Origin: Methylaequor sp045563055 | GTDB lineage: Bacteria > Pseudomonadota > Alphaproteobacteria > Methylaequorales > Methylaequoraceae | Length of the DNA: 64,000 nucleotides | NCBI GenBank assembly: GCA_045563055.1 | Contig: JBJKUR010000012.1 | Span: forward strand, 1 to 64,000 | Direction: 5' to 3' | Part shown: one piece after another, positions 44,445 through 50,809 of the stretch | Position numbering within the stretch: the stretch's first letter is position 1 | Layout: each line of letters opens with the position of its first letter | The notes under the pieces: generated by a model | Database searches by the model: none | What the model was told of the DNA's origin: nothing | Seen by the model: only the letters and a program-made list of their open reading frames with translations | Translations under genes and position numbers: made by a program

Positions 44445-45068
44445 ATGTCATTTAAATTAATTAATATAGAATTAAGTATTGGAAATTATAAGATTCTCAA
44501 GAGAAAGAGCATGGATCTGCTCGAAGGTCAACATGTTTTAATCTATGGACCATCAGGGAGTGGAAAAACCACTCTTATTAATCTAATGGCTGGTTTGCTA
44601 AAACCGACGAAAGGAAAAATCTATTTTAAGGACATTGACTACTCGTCTTTAGATGAGTTAGAAATAGATAATTTAAGAAAGGAAAAATTTGGCTTTATCT
44701 TTCAAAAACTTCATCTAATGGAACATTTGAATGTTGAACAAAATATTTCCTTAGGTCAAAATACTACAAATCCCCATCACGTGAGTAAGCTTATAGATTT
44801 ACTTGGATTATCTGAAAGGAAAAAATCTTTAGCAAGAAACCTAAGCCTTGGAGAGGCTCAAAGAGTAGCAATTGCTAGGGGAGTAGTAAAAAAACCTGAA
44901 GTGATATTCGCTGATGAACCTACTTCAGCACTTGATGATAATAACGCCAAAAAATTTATTAAGTTAATTCTCTCAGAAGCAGAGCAAAACAATGCAAATG
45001 TTATTATTTCATCGCATGATAGTAGAATAAAAGCATATTTTTCAAAAGTTTTGGTGGTTTCGAAATGA
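44445..45068 (+). CDS. ABC transporter ATP-binding protein (MacB/LolD-like)
   Basis: Energises the FtsX-type permease encoded immediately downstream. The 207-aa protein carries Walker A GPSGSGKTT near 35-43, a Q-loop FGFIFQKLHLMEHLNVEQN near 84-102, the signature NLSLGEAQRVAIAR near 132-145 (LSLGE in place of LSGGQ), and Walker B VIFADEPTSAL near 153-163. The TGA overlaps the permease ATG by four bases. The pairing with a His-rich permease, a DUF3299 protein and a Zur-type regulator points to metal homeostasis rather than lipoprotein sorting. Confidence 0.88.
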   Translation: MSFKLINIELSIGNYKILKRKSMDLLEGQHVLIYGPSGSGKTTLINLMAGLLKPTKGKIYFKDIDYSSLDELEIDNLRKEKFGFIFQKLHLMEHLNVEQNISLGQNTTNPHHVSKLIDLLGLSERKKSLARNLSLGEAQRVAIARGVVKKPEVIFADEPTSALDDNNAKKFIKLILSEAEQNNANVIISSHDSRIKAYFSKVLVVSK

Positions 45069-45337
45069 GTGATCTTAGTTTTGTTTTCTTATCCATAAAG
45101 TCACGATTTTTAAACTGCCTTTTGTCAATTCTTTTAACTGCTTTTGGAGTATCAATTGCGCTAATAATTTTACAATTTAGTAATCATCTAGATGAAAGAC
45201 TCAAAAAAGATAACGGGGGAGTGGATATTGTAGTTGGAGCTAAAGGTAGTCCTCTTCAACTGGTACTTTCTTCTATCTATCACATTGATTATCCAAACGG
45301 AAATATTCCATTTGAAGGGGTAGAAAAAAAATTATGA
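45065..45337 (+). CDS. FtsX-type ABC permease, N-terminal part (frame-split gene)
   Basis: The first 90 codons of a single MacB-like permease. They hold the first membrane helix (about 17-40, LLSILLTAFGVSIALIILQF) and the beginning of the periplasmic MacB_PCD domain (VDIVVGAKGSPLQLVLSSIY). The frame stops at TGA 45335-45337, just after an A8 run. A -1 shift on A AAA AAA at 45325-45331 would continue as VEKKIMNNPQ directly into the next frame with no missing residues. Expression could be by ribosomal frameshifting, transcriptional slippage or ATGA reinitiation; alternatively the gene is inactivated or the run was miscounted. Confidence 0.75.
   Translation: MSDLSFVFLSIKSRFLNCLLSILLTAFGVSIALIILQFSNHLDERLKKDNGGVDIVVGAKGSPLQLVLSSIYHIDYPNGNIPFEGVEKKL
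45324..45331 (+). other. A8 slippery run at the permease frame junction
   Basis: In the upstream frame the run is read GAA AAA AAA TTA TGA. It contains the canonical -1 slippery heptamer A AAA AAA, and slipping back one base yields K-K-I-M-N-N-P, rejoining the downstream frame exactly. One missing A (9 to 8) is the simplest explanation for a mutational origin or a base-calling error. Confidence 0.6.
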
Positions 45338-46380
45338 ATAACCCTCAAGTCGACAAAGCCATTCCAATTGCGTTGGGAGATAATTGGAAAAGATATAGAA
45401 TTGTAGGAACGCAGTATGATTTTCTAGATCTATACAATGCCAAAATTGATAGAGGTCAGATCTGGAAAAATAAGTATGAGATTGTAGTTGGATCTGATGT
45501 AGATTTAAATCTTTTAGATGAAATTCATGGGTCTCACGGACTTTATGAAAGTGATAATATTCACGAAAATGAGAAATATATTGTTGTTGGTAAGTTAAAT
45601 AGTACCGGCACAGTGATAGATAGATTGATAATCACCTCTATAAATTCAGTTCTTGATATTCATGGTTTTAGTAATATTGAAACCCATCATGACCATGAAG
45701 AACACGAAGATGATAAACATAAACATGAAGAACACAAAGATGGTTTTACGGAGATACATGAAGAGGATCACGCAGAACATCAACATGATACGCAAGATCG
45801 AGAGTATGATGAAAATGAAGACAAAAAAACATTTTCAGCTGAAATAACAGCCTTATTGATAAAAACCAAGTCACCTGTTTCAAATATCAACTTACCTCGA
45901 CAAATCAATCGTGAAAATTCATTTCTAGCAGCTGTTCCAGCTAATGAAATAACTCGTTTTGTATCCATGTTAGGTTTTGGTTCAAAAAGTTTTAAACTAC
46001 TTTCAATTATATTAATAATAGTTGCAGCATTAAGTATTTTTTCAGGATTAGCCGCTAATCTTCAAAATAGAATGACAGACCTTGCAATATTGAGAGCTTT
46101 GGGTTATTCCAAGAATAGGATATTTAAAATGATATGTATTGAGGGAATCACGATAGTTACAATGGGTCTTATAGTTGGAATTTTATTTGGTCTTATTTTG
46201 TTAAGTTTTTTTATTGGGATAATTTCCCCGTTAAATCAATCAAATATGGGTTTTATTTTTGCATATGATTTATTATTTCTGATAATAGTTGTATTGTTTT
46301 CTGGGTTGCTGGCTGCATTGTTTCCAGCATATAAAGCATCGAAAGTTAGTGTTGCAGATCAACTCTCAAGAAATGTATAA
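45334..46380 (+). CDS. FtsX-type ABC permease, C-terminal part with His-rich loop
   Basis: The 348-aa frame continues the permease begun at 45065. It holds the rest of the periplasmic domain and a His/Asp/Glu-rich insertion at about 116-155 (HHDHEEHEDDKHKHEEHKDG is part of it) that looks like a zinc- or nickel-binding loop. The FtsX domain follows with three helices near 228-250, 275-300 and 310-333, including LAILRALGYSKNRIFKMI. It ends 30 bases before the DUF3299 gene. His-rich permeases of this type occur in Zur-linked operons, which fits the neighbouring regulator. The start ATG overlaps the upstream stop (ATGA). Confidence 0.78.
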   Translation: MNNPQVDKAIPIALGDNWKRYRIVGTQYDFLDLYNAKIDRGQIWKNKYEIVVGSDVDLNLLDEIHGSHGLYESDNIHENEKYIVVGKLNSTGTVIDRLIITSINSVLDIHGFSNIETHHDHEEHEDDKHKHEEHKDGFTEIHEEDHAEHQHDTQDREYDENEDKKTFSAEITALLIKTKSPVSNINLPRQINRENSFLAAVPANEITRFVSMLGFGSKSFKLLSIILIIVAALSIFSGLAANLQNRMTDLAILRALGYSKNRIFKMICIEGITIVTMGLIVGILFGLILLSFFIGIISPLNQSNMGFIFAYDLLFLIIVVLFSGLLAALFPAYKASKVSVADQLSRNV

Positions 46381-46410
46381 ACGAAATATTTTTATATTCT
46401 AGGTAAATTC

Positions 46411-46995
46411 ATGTTAAAATATCATTTATTAATTTGTTTTCTAACATTAATTTATTTATTTAAAACTCCTAACCTAAAAGCACTAGATAAGAACTCCTTT
46501 GCTATTCAAAATGACGAGGAACTCGTAGAAACAAACTCCGAAGAAGATTTCGATATATCACAAGAAGAACTTATTTCTAACATAGACGATTTTGTTAGCT
46601 TGCCTAAAGGGGGAACACATTGGAAAATTTTCGGAGAAACTATAATGGATGAATATAAATTTATAGATAAACAGGGTTTTGAATGGGTGGGGGTCCGCCC
46701 AATATTCTCAGATGAAATTAAAAGTCTTGAATCTACAAAAATTTTAATTCAGGGCTATATGTTTCCTTTGGATCAAGATGATAAACAAAAAACTTTTCTT
46801 CTTGTTCCATTTCCTGCAACCTGTCCATATCACCCTCATGTTTCATCGAATTTAATTATTGAAGTCCACGCCAAATCATCCATTAAATATTCCTACGAAC
46901 CAGTAAATATCAGGGGTATTTTAGAACTAGTTCCAAAGGACGATATATTTAATGTCTTTTTTCGTTTAAATAAAGCAGTGTTAGTTTCGAATTGA
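46411..46995 (+). CDS. DUF3299 family exported protein
   Basis: The 194-aa product has an N-terminal signal (about 5-23) and an acidic spacer, then the DUF3299 core: WKIFGETIMDEYKFIDKQGF near 71-90, LESTKILIQGYMFPLDQDDK near 109-128, LVPFPATCPYHPHVSSNLII near 134-153, and a C-terminal strand with VNIRGILELV. The Cys/His pattern CPYHPH could bind a metal. DUF3299 genes commonly accompany this ABC permease pair in predicted zinc-responsive operons. It converges with the zur-like gene ten bases downstream. Confidence 0.85.
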   Translation: MLKYHLLICFLTLIYLFKTPNLKALDKNSFAIQNDEELVETNSEEDFDISQEELISNIDDFVSLPKGGTHWKIFGETIMDEYKFIDKQGFEWVGVRPIFSDEIKSLESTKILIQGYMFPLDQDDKQKTFLLVPFPATCPYHPHVSSNLIIEVHAKSSIKYSYEPVNIRGILELVPKDDIFNVFFRLNKAVLVSN

Positions 46996-47005
46996 ATTAT
47001 TAAAA

Positions 47006-47431
47006 TTAAGAGCATTCATTGCAAGTACCGTTTATTTCAAGATTCCATTTTTCTGGTGTAAACATTTTACTTTTTGTAGTTTTTACGAAAATTTTTGGAA
47101 GCTCACAAAAATGAGATTCAATTACTTTGCCACAATCGTTGCAGATCATGAATTGAAAACCTTTATGTACATGATCAGCTTCACAAACCGAGTAGGCATT
47201 TAAACTTTCAATTCTATGTATGAAGTTATGTTTATGCCAAAATGAAATTGCTCTATAGGCAGTAGGTGGTTTTGGGTTGCTAACAAATTCACCTAATTTT
47301 TCTAAAATGTCGTAAGCTTTAATAGGTCTATTACTTAAAGTAATTATTTGTAGAACTTTTTGTCTTGGACCAGTAAACCTATGATTGTTTTCTAGGCAAA
47401 ATCGGGCAGCTTTTTTTAATATATTTTCCAT
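47006..47431 (-). CDS. zur: Zur-type (Fur-family) zinc-responsive regulator
   Basis: A metalloregulator predicted to repress zinc-uptake and zinc-sparing genes when zinc is plentiful. The 141-aa protein has the Fur winged helix (about 10-85, with RPIKAYDILEKL and PPTAYRAISFWHKHNFIHRI). The Zur-typical dimerisation part follows, with ESLNAYSVCEADHVHKGFQF near 74-93, ICNDCGKVIE near 95-104, and the C-terminal CNECS. Two Cys-X2-Cys pairs suit the structural zinc site. The motif RIESLNAY favours Zur over Fur or PerR. It is convergent with the His-rich ABC/DUF3299 operon. An AT-rich imperfect palindrome lies directly upstream, but I do not call it as an operator. Confidence 0.88.
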   Translation of the reverse strand: MENILKKAARFCLENNHRFTGPRQKVLQIITLSNRPIKAYDILEKLGEFVSNPKPPTAYRAISFWHKHNFIHRIESLNAYSVCEADHVHKGFQFMICNDCGKVIESHFCELPKIFVKTTKSKMFTPEKWNLEINGTCNECS

Positions 47432-47770
47432 TATAAATACAGTTAATTATTATAACATAACATACAAACTATAAATAATTTTTAAAAAATGAAAATAAAA
47501 AAAATCTAAGAAAAATTTTAACTTTACAGATAGTTAATGAAATAAATTTTATTCTAGTAAGAGGTAAAACAAACAAAAAAAGTGTGTCTTTTTAATCCAA
47601 TTTCATAAACTACTACTGTACGAACTACTTTATTATCATGGTAATCTGAGAATAATTTATTGTGGTCATTTCTTAAAAAAAACGAAGTGGAAATGAAGTT
47701 GATTGAAATGGATAAGGAAACATGAACTAATTTCTCTTTACTACAAAAATGTCAGAGAATAGGCTTGTGT
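47432..47770. other. 339-bp gene-free stretch holding the first degenerate repeat
   Basis: No coding frame worth reporting is visible. The stretch is AT-rich and contains the zur promoter region at its left end. AAACAAACAAAAAAAGTGTG lies at about 47568-47587 and resembles AAACAAACAAAAGTGTG near the ssrA end at 49424-49440. A 44-bp degenerate repeat occupies 47616-47659 (see the repeat entries). Confidence 0.5.
47616..47659 (+). repeat. Degenerate direct repeat, copy P
   Basis: Begins CTGTACGAACTACTTTATTA and matches copy Q at 48159-48201 at roughly 36 of 44 positions with one gap. The spacing between copies is 543 bases, and the Cys-rich gene lies between them. The repeats could be remnants of integration sites; this is inference. 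Confidence 0.5.
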
Positions 47771-47920
47771 CTATGAACAGCAGTTTTCTGAATCGCTACA
47801 ACATCCGTCTTTGCAACAACCACTGCTGCACTTTCCTGTTTCGCAACCATCACTACAACAGCCATCTGCACAACAAGTGAACTTGCAACAAGTCTCTTCG
47901 ATATTATTCATTTTAGTCAC
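47771..47920 (-). CDS. 49-aa Cys-rich metallothionein-like protein
   Basis: The frame starts at GTG 47920, six bases after a GGAG Shine-Dalgarno sequence; an ATG at 47911 would give 46 residues. It contains 14 cysteines: six adjacent CC pairs plus two single Cys, in the order CC-x3-CC-x3-CC-x3-C-x4-C-x3-CC-x3-CC-x5-CC. Gly, Ser, Asp and Lys fill the gaps (for example CCADGCCSDGCETGKC), with no His and no aromatic residue after the first Phe. This is unlike SmtA/BmtA metallothioneins, which use CxC and CxxC with His, and unlike MymT. It sits next to zur and the His-rich ABC locus, which supports metal binding. A sigma-70-like promoter lies upstream. A modified peptide or a redox buffer are alternatives. 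Confidence 0.75.
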   Translation of the reverse strand: MTKMNNIEETCCKFTCCADGCCSDGCETGKCSSGCCKDGCCSDSENCCS

Positions 47921-47948
47921 TATAAACTCCTTTATTTTATTCAATTTA

Positions 47949-47976
47949 ATTTTACTATAAATTCAATAAGTATCAA
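47949..47976 (-). promoter_or_regulatory. Sigma-70-like promoter for the Cys-rich gene
   Basis: Read on the minus strand: TTGATA (47976-47971), a 16-base spacer, then TAAAAT (47954-47949). The -10 element ends about 29 bases before the GTG start. The fit is good, but such elements arise easily in AT-rich DNA. Confidence 0.45.
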
Positions 47977-48002
47977 TTAAAAATACATTTTTTATCATTT
48001 AT

Positions 48003-48062
48003 GAGTCTCTCTAAAACAAACAAGGGCGAACAATTGCCCGCCCTTGCCGATGAGACTTCTGT
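48003..48062 (-). repeat. Duplicated ssrA 3' end (att-like repeat, copy A)
   Basis: 58 of 60 bases match 49504-49563, with the last 52 identical. The copy contains the complete terminator hairpin (AAGGGCG with CGCCCTT) and the end of the ssrA transcript. It lies 1,501 bases downstream of the real gene and in the same orientation. That arrangement is typical of an element integrated into the 3' end of a tmRNA gene. It can also terminate transcripts from the DoxX gene. Confidence 0.8.
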
Positions 48063-48108
48063 GTCTCGGTGTATGGTCTAAGACCCTCTGTTTCTGGGGA
48101 GTTCTCAA

Positions 48109-48132
48109 AAAGTGTCTGTAAAAGTGTCTGTA
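48109..48132 (+). repeat. Tandem 12-mer AAAGTGTCTGTA x2
   Basis: Two perfect head-to-tail copies of AAAGTGTCTGTA lie 47 bases from the duplicated ssrA end. Short direct repeats next to an attachment core can be arm-type binding sites for a tyrosine recombinase; no integrase gene is present in the window. Confidence 0.5.
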
Positions 48133-48158
48133 AATTGAGGTCATTTTTTGCACGACTT

Positions 48159-48201
48159 CTGCACGGACTACTTTTTATCATAATAATCTGGGAACAGTTT
48201 A
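48159..48201 (+). repeat. Degenerate direct repeat, copy Q
   Basis: Begins CTGCACGGACTACTTTTTAT and pairs with copy P at 47616-47659. It is directly preceded by GCACGACTT, giving two neighbouring GCACG words. It lies between the duplicated ssrA end and the DoxX gene. Confidence 0.5.
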
Positions 48202-48271
48202 GTTCAATAAACAACCAAGTATTCATTTTCTGATTTACAGGCAATAATTGAAGATAATTTTTAGTTCCAGA

Positions 48272-48703
48272 TTATTCCTTATTATCTTCTAAATAGACTC
48301 TATTTCCTCTAAGTGCAAAAAATAGTCCTCCACAATAAAGCATTACGTGAAAATTATCATATAACAATACATCCAAAAAACTTTCTGGTTCTTGCATCAA
48401 AATAATACCTGTCATAATGCCACATATAACAATACCGCAGAACCTTGTTATTAATCCACCATAACTATTAAGTTTTTTTGTTACTAACAATCCACCAATT
48501 AGCAACCCAATCCCTGAAAGAAGTTCTCCCCATGTAACAAAAAACCAGACGGTCATTGGCAAACCAAAAGATTCTGCATCAGAAATATTAAGAGGTAACT
48601 TTGATAATCCTTGCAAAATAAATACAACTGCAAGCGGGACTCTTATAAGAAAATTTGCACCTTTGAAGTCTGGAATTTTTTTTAAAACACTTTTTATTGA
48701 CAT
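48272..48703 (-). CDS. DoxX-family membrane protein
   Basis: The 143-aa product has four predicted helices (about 20-38, 50-70, 80-103, 113-132), with the DoxX pattern ANFLIRVPLAVVFILQGLSK near 16-35 and TWGELLSGIGLLIGGLLVTK near 57-76. DoxX relatives are small quinone-linked or redox-associated membrane proteins of mixed function. It is transcribed toward the duplicated ssrA terminator, lies between the two ssrA-end repeats and may be cargo of a former integrated element. Confidence 0.75.
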   Translation of the reverse strand: MSIKSVLKKIPDFKGANFLIRVPLAVVFILQGLSKLPLNISDAESFGLPMTVWFFVTWGELLSGIGLLIGGLLVTKKLNSYGGLITRFCGIVICGIMTGIILMQEPESFLDVLLYDNFHVMLYCGGLFFALRGNRVYLEDNKE

Positions 48704-49172
48704 ATGTTATTTTGTTATATTAATGATGAAACAAACATTTGACTAGTTTTTCATTGTTTTTTAAAACTTACATCTGTTTAAAACTCTAGTTTTATACTGT
48801 ACAATTTTGCAACATAAAATCATATAGACCAAATTACAATGACTACTAATAATTTTTCAGTAAAGGTGATTTTGATTAGTTTAGATAAATCCATAATAAT
48901 AAGTGATAATTGGTATAGACATAAAAAATATATCCAGAGATTAATTTATTACTATATAAATAATGGCGTCTATACCAATTCCTTCCTTTTGCGAGTGGTT
49001 TAGGCGCTTTATTCTTTTATTTTCGCAATTTTAAAATAACAAACGAAGAATGTCTGTGTTTATTATCTGAGTATGTTCATTATTGAAAATTATAACAAAT
49101 ATACAGAAGATAAATTTCCAAAAAAATTAAAGATTTATTAAAATATAACTTTAACCTTTATTGGAGATACAC
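48704..49172. other. 469-bp gene-free stretch with a 13-bp inverted repeat
   Basis: No convincing gene. A perfect inverted repeat AATTGGTATAGAC (48908-48920) and GTCTATACCAATT (48968-48980) flanks a 47-base AT-rich spacer. It could be a small hairpin RNA, a miniature element or a regulator site. The rest is AT-rich DNA in which I see nothing. Confidence 0.5.
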
Positions 49173-49334
49173 ATGAAAAATTTCTACTTTTTATTCTTCG
49201 CCTTAGCAATTTTAATTTCTTCTGAATCCATAAGAGCGGACGGACACGGAGAAAAAAAAGAAGTTGTAGAAGAAAAAACTGAAGATACTTCTGAAGAAAA
49301 AGAAGAAGAGTCAACAGAAGAAAAAAAAGAATAA
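49173..49334 (+). CDS. 53-aa exported acidic Glu/Lys-rich protein
   Basis: ATG at 49173 follows TTGGAGATACAC, with GGAG eight bases upstream. The N-terminus is a clear signal peptide (FYFLFFALAILISSESIRA). The mature part of about 30 residues begins DGHGEKKEVVEEK and is nearly all Glu, Lys, Ser and Thr, so it is probably disordered. A long hairpin follows the stop. No family is recognised. The gene lies between the duplicated ssrA ends. Confidence 0.6.
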   Translation: MKNFYFLFFALAILISSESIRADGHGEKKEVVEEKTEDTSEEKEEESTEEKKE

Positions 49335-49345
49335 AATAAATTATA

Positions 49346-49389
49346 ATTGGTTCAAGCAAAATATCGTAATTTTTAATGCTTGAACCAAT
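49346..49389 (+). terminator. 13-bp hairpin after the acidic protein gene
   Basis: ATTGGTTCAAGCA pairs perfectly with TGCTTGAACCAAT over an 18-base AT-rich loop and is followed by GTTTTAAG. It starts 12 bases after the stop codon of the acidic protein gene. Confidence 0.6.
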
Positions 49390-49503
49390 GTTTTAAGATT
49401 AAAATAAATCTTTAAGAAAATAAGAACAAACAAAAGTGTGTTGCACTGAAATTGTCTTGTTTTCCCTATTTTTTTTAAGAGTGCATCCTCTGAAATCTCT
49501 TGA

Positions 49504-49563
49504 GAGTCTTCCTAAAACAAACAAGGGCGAACAATTGCCCGCCCTTGCCGATGAGACTTCTGT
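49504..49563 (-). repeat. ssrA 3' end (att-like repeat, copy B, at the functional gene)
   Basis: The copy attached to the intact ssrA gene, matching 48003-48062 at 58 of 60 positions. It contains the last part of the transcript and the terminator. Confidence 0.8.
49512..49547 (-). terminator. Rho-independent terminator of ssrA
   Basis: On the minus strand CAAGGGCG pairs with CGCCCTTG (8 bp), followed by TTTGTTTTAG. The same hairpin recurs at 48011-48046. Confidence 0.8.
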
Positions 49564-49812
49564 TGCCCGGTGTCATCATGACCGCGCTTTCTTAATTAAT
49601 TAAGCAGCGAGTGCCATTTCATTATCGTTGGCAATTATAAAGTTTGGTCCGATAACGTTGGTACCATTCCGAGCAAAGTTTTGACCCATCCCACGCACGT
49701 CGATCCTATTTCGCCCCCATTGGTGGAGGCGCCGGGTACCGCCCCCGGGTCCGTATCGGTTCAAAATCAAACATTTATCGCCATAGCTGCAAAGCAGCAT
49801 TTCAATCATAAA
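49564..49812 (-). ncRNA. ssrA: Circularly permuted two-piece tmRNA
   Basis: Rescues stalled ribosomes by adding a degradation tag. On the minus strand the acceptor piece comes first and ends CGCCTCC-ACCA at 49721. The coding piece starts GGGGGCG at 49718, so the two acceptor-stem strands pair over 7 bp (one G-U). They are separated in the gene by only two bases (AT, 49719-49720). A T-arm CCGGG/CCCGG precedes the acceptor strand. The tag codons at 49600-49632 read ANDNEMALAA followed by TAA; ANDN is the alphaproteobacterial tag start and ALAA suits ClpXP/SspB. Outer ends are approximate. Permuted order is known for alphaproteobacteria; the 2-base spacer is the odd point. Confidence 0.9.
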
Positions 49813-49882
49813 TTATCTATAAAAAAATAAAACCAATAAATTGTTTTAATTAAAAAATCAGTTATCCTCTATAATAAATTAA

Positions 49883-50809
49883 ATGAATAAGCGATCACAA
49901 AATCAAACTGAAATTGAAAGATTAAGGAAGAATAGTTTTTCAACAAAAAGAGTTACAGTTAGAGGCTTGGAAAAGGAATTGTATAAGTCTTTTAATGTTT
50001 TAGATCACGGGTTCGTTAGAGTTGTTGATTACATGGGCGATGACTCATCAATTGTTCAAGCAGCGAGAGTTTCTTACGGTAAGGGAACTAAAAAATTAAA
50101 TCAGGACAAAAATTTAATAAATTACTTAATTAGCCATAGGCACTCAACACCCTTTGAAATGAATGAAATAAAATTTCATGTCAAACTACCAATTTTTGTG
50201 GCGAGGCAGTGGATTCGCCACAGAACAGCAAATGTTAATGAATATTCTGCAAGATATTCAATTTTGGAAAATGAATTTTATATCCCCAAAAATAAAGACT
50301 TAAAACCTCAATCTATAATAAACAATCAAGGAAGATCAGGAAAATTACAACCAAGGGAAATTAAAGAATACTCTAAAATTATTAAAGATAATTCACAGCT
50401 GAGTTTTGATAATTATGCACAACTTCTTAATGAAGATGAAACTGGAAAAAAATTAAAAGAGGATAAAAATGGATTGGCAAGAGAACTTGCAAGAATGACT
50501 TTGCCTTTGAATGCATACACACAATGGTATTGGAAAATCGATCTTCATAACTTTATGCATTTTTTATCTTTAAGATTTGATGAGCATGCCCAATTTGAAA
50601 TCAGAGTTTATGCAGAAGTAATGATGAATATCATGAAAAAGTGGGTTCCATTGACATATGAAGCATTCTTAAATAATAGGTTAAGGGGATTAACTATTTC
50701 CGAGAATGGAGTTTCTTATTTGAAGTCTCTTATTCACGGAAAAAAACCAAATTCAGGTAAAATTTCAAAAAGAGAATTAGAGAAGATAAAAAATATTTTT
50801 AATTGTTAA
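49883..50809 (+). CDS. thyX: FAD-dependent thymidylate synthase
   Basis: Makes dTMP from dUMP using methylene-tetrahydrofolate and FAD. The 308-aa product carries the ThyX signature RHRTANVNEYSARYS near 112-126, preceded by HRHSTPFEMNEIKFHVKLPI near 86-105. LARELARMTLPLNAYTQWYW and HNFMHFLSLRFDEHAQFEIR follow and are typical of the longer alphaproteobacterial ThyX. It is monocistronic, starting 70 bases past ssrA, and converges with mrp, overlapping its end by 11 bases. Confidence 0.96.
   Translation: MNKRSQNQTEIERLRKNSFSTKRVTVRGLEKELYKSFNVLDHGFVRVVDYMGDDSSIVQAARVSYGKGTKKLNQDKNLINYLISHRHSTPFEMNEIKFHVKLPIFVARQWIRHRTANVNEYSARYSILENEFYIPKNKDLKPQSIINNQGRSGKLQPREIKEYSKIIKDNSQLSFDNYAQLLNEDETGKKLKEDKNGLARELARMTLPLNAYTQWYWKIDLHNFMHFLSLRFDEHAQFEIRVYAEVMMNIMKKWVPLTYEAFLNNRLRGLTISENGVSYLKSLIHGKKPNSGKISKRELEKIKNIFNC

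Noticed and set aside
47442..47461. AT-rich imperfect palindrome (GTTA...TAAC) just upstream of zur as a Zur operator
   Set aside because: Only about 6 of 10 positions per half are symmetric, and such sequences are frequent at this base composition. A motif search over a wider regulon is needed before calling it.
47620..47920. Cys-rich frame as a methanobactin or other known modified-peptide precursor
   Set aside because: No modification enzymes (MbnB/MbnC, radical SAM, YcaO) are encoded nearby; metal binding fits the context better.
48011..48244. 77-codon minus-strand frame between the Cys-rich gene and DoxX
   Set aside because: It runs through the duplicated ssrA terminator, the tandem 12-mers and repeat Q. 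It has no ribosome site and no protein-like pattern.
49138..49359. 73-codon minus-strand Leu/Phe-rich frame
   Set aside because: It is the complement of the Glu/Lys-rich secreted peptide, which has a signal peptide, a Shine-Dalgarno sequence and a terminator of its own.
49600..49809. 70-codon minus-strand frame ending ANDNEMALAA
   Set aside because: It is the tmRNA gene read as protein; only the last ten codons are the real tag reading frame.
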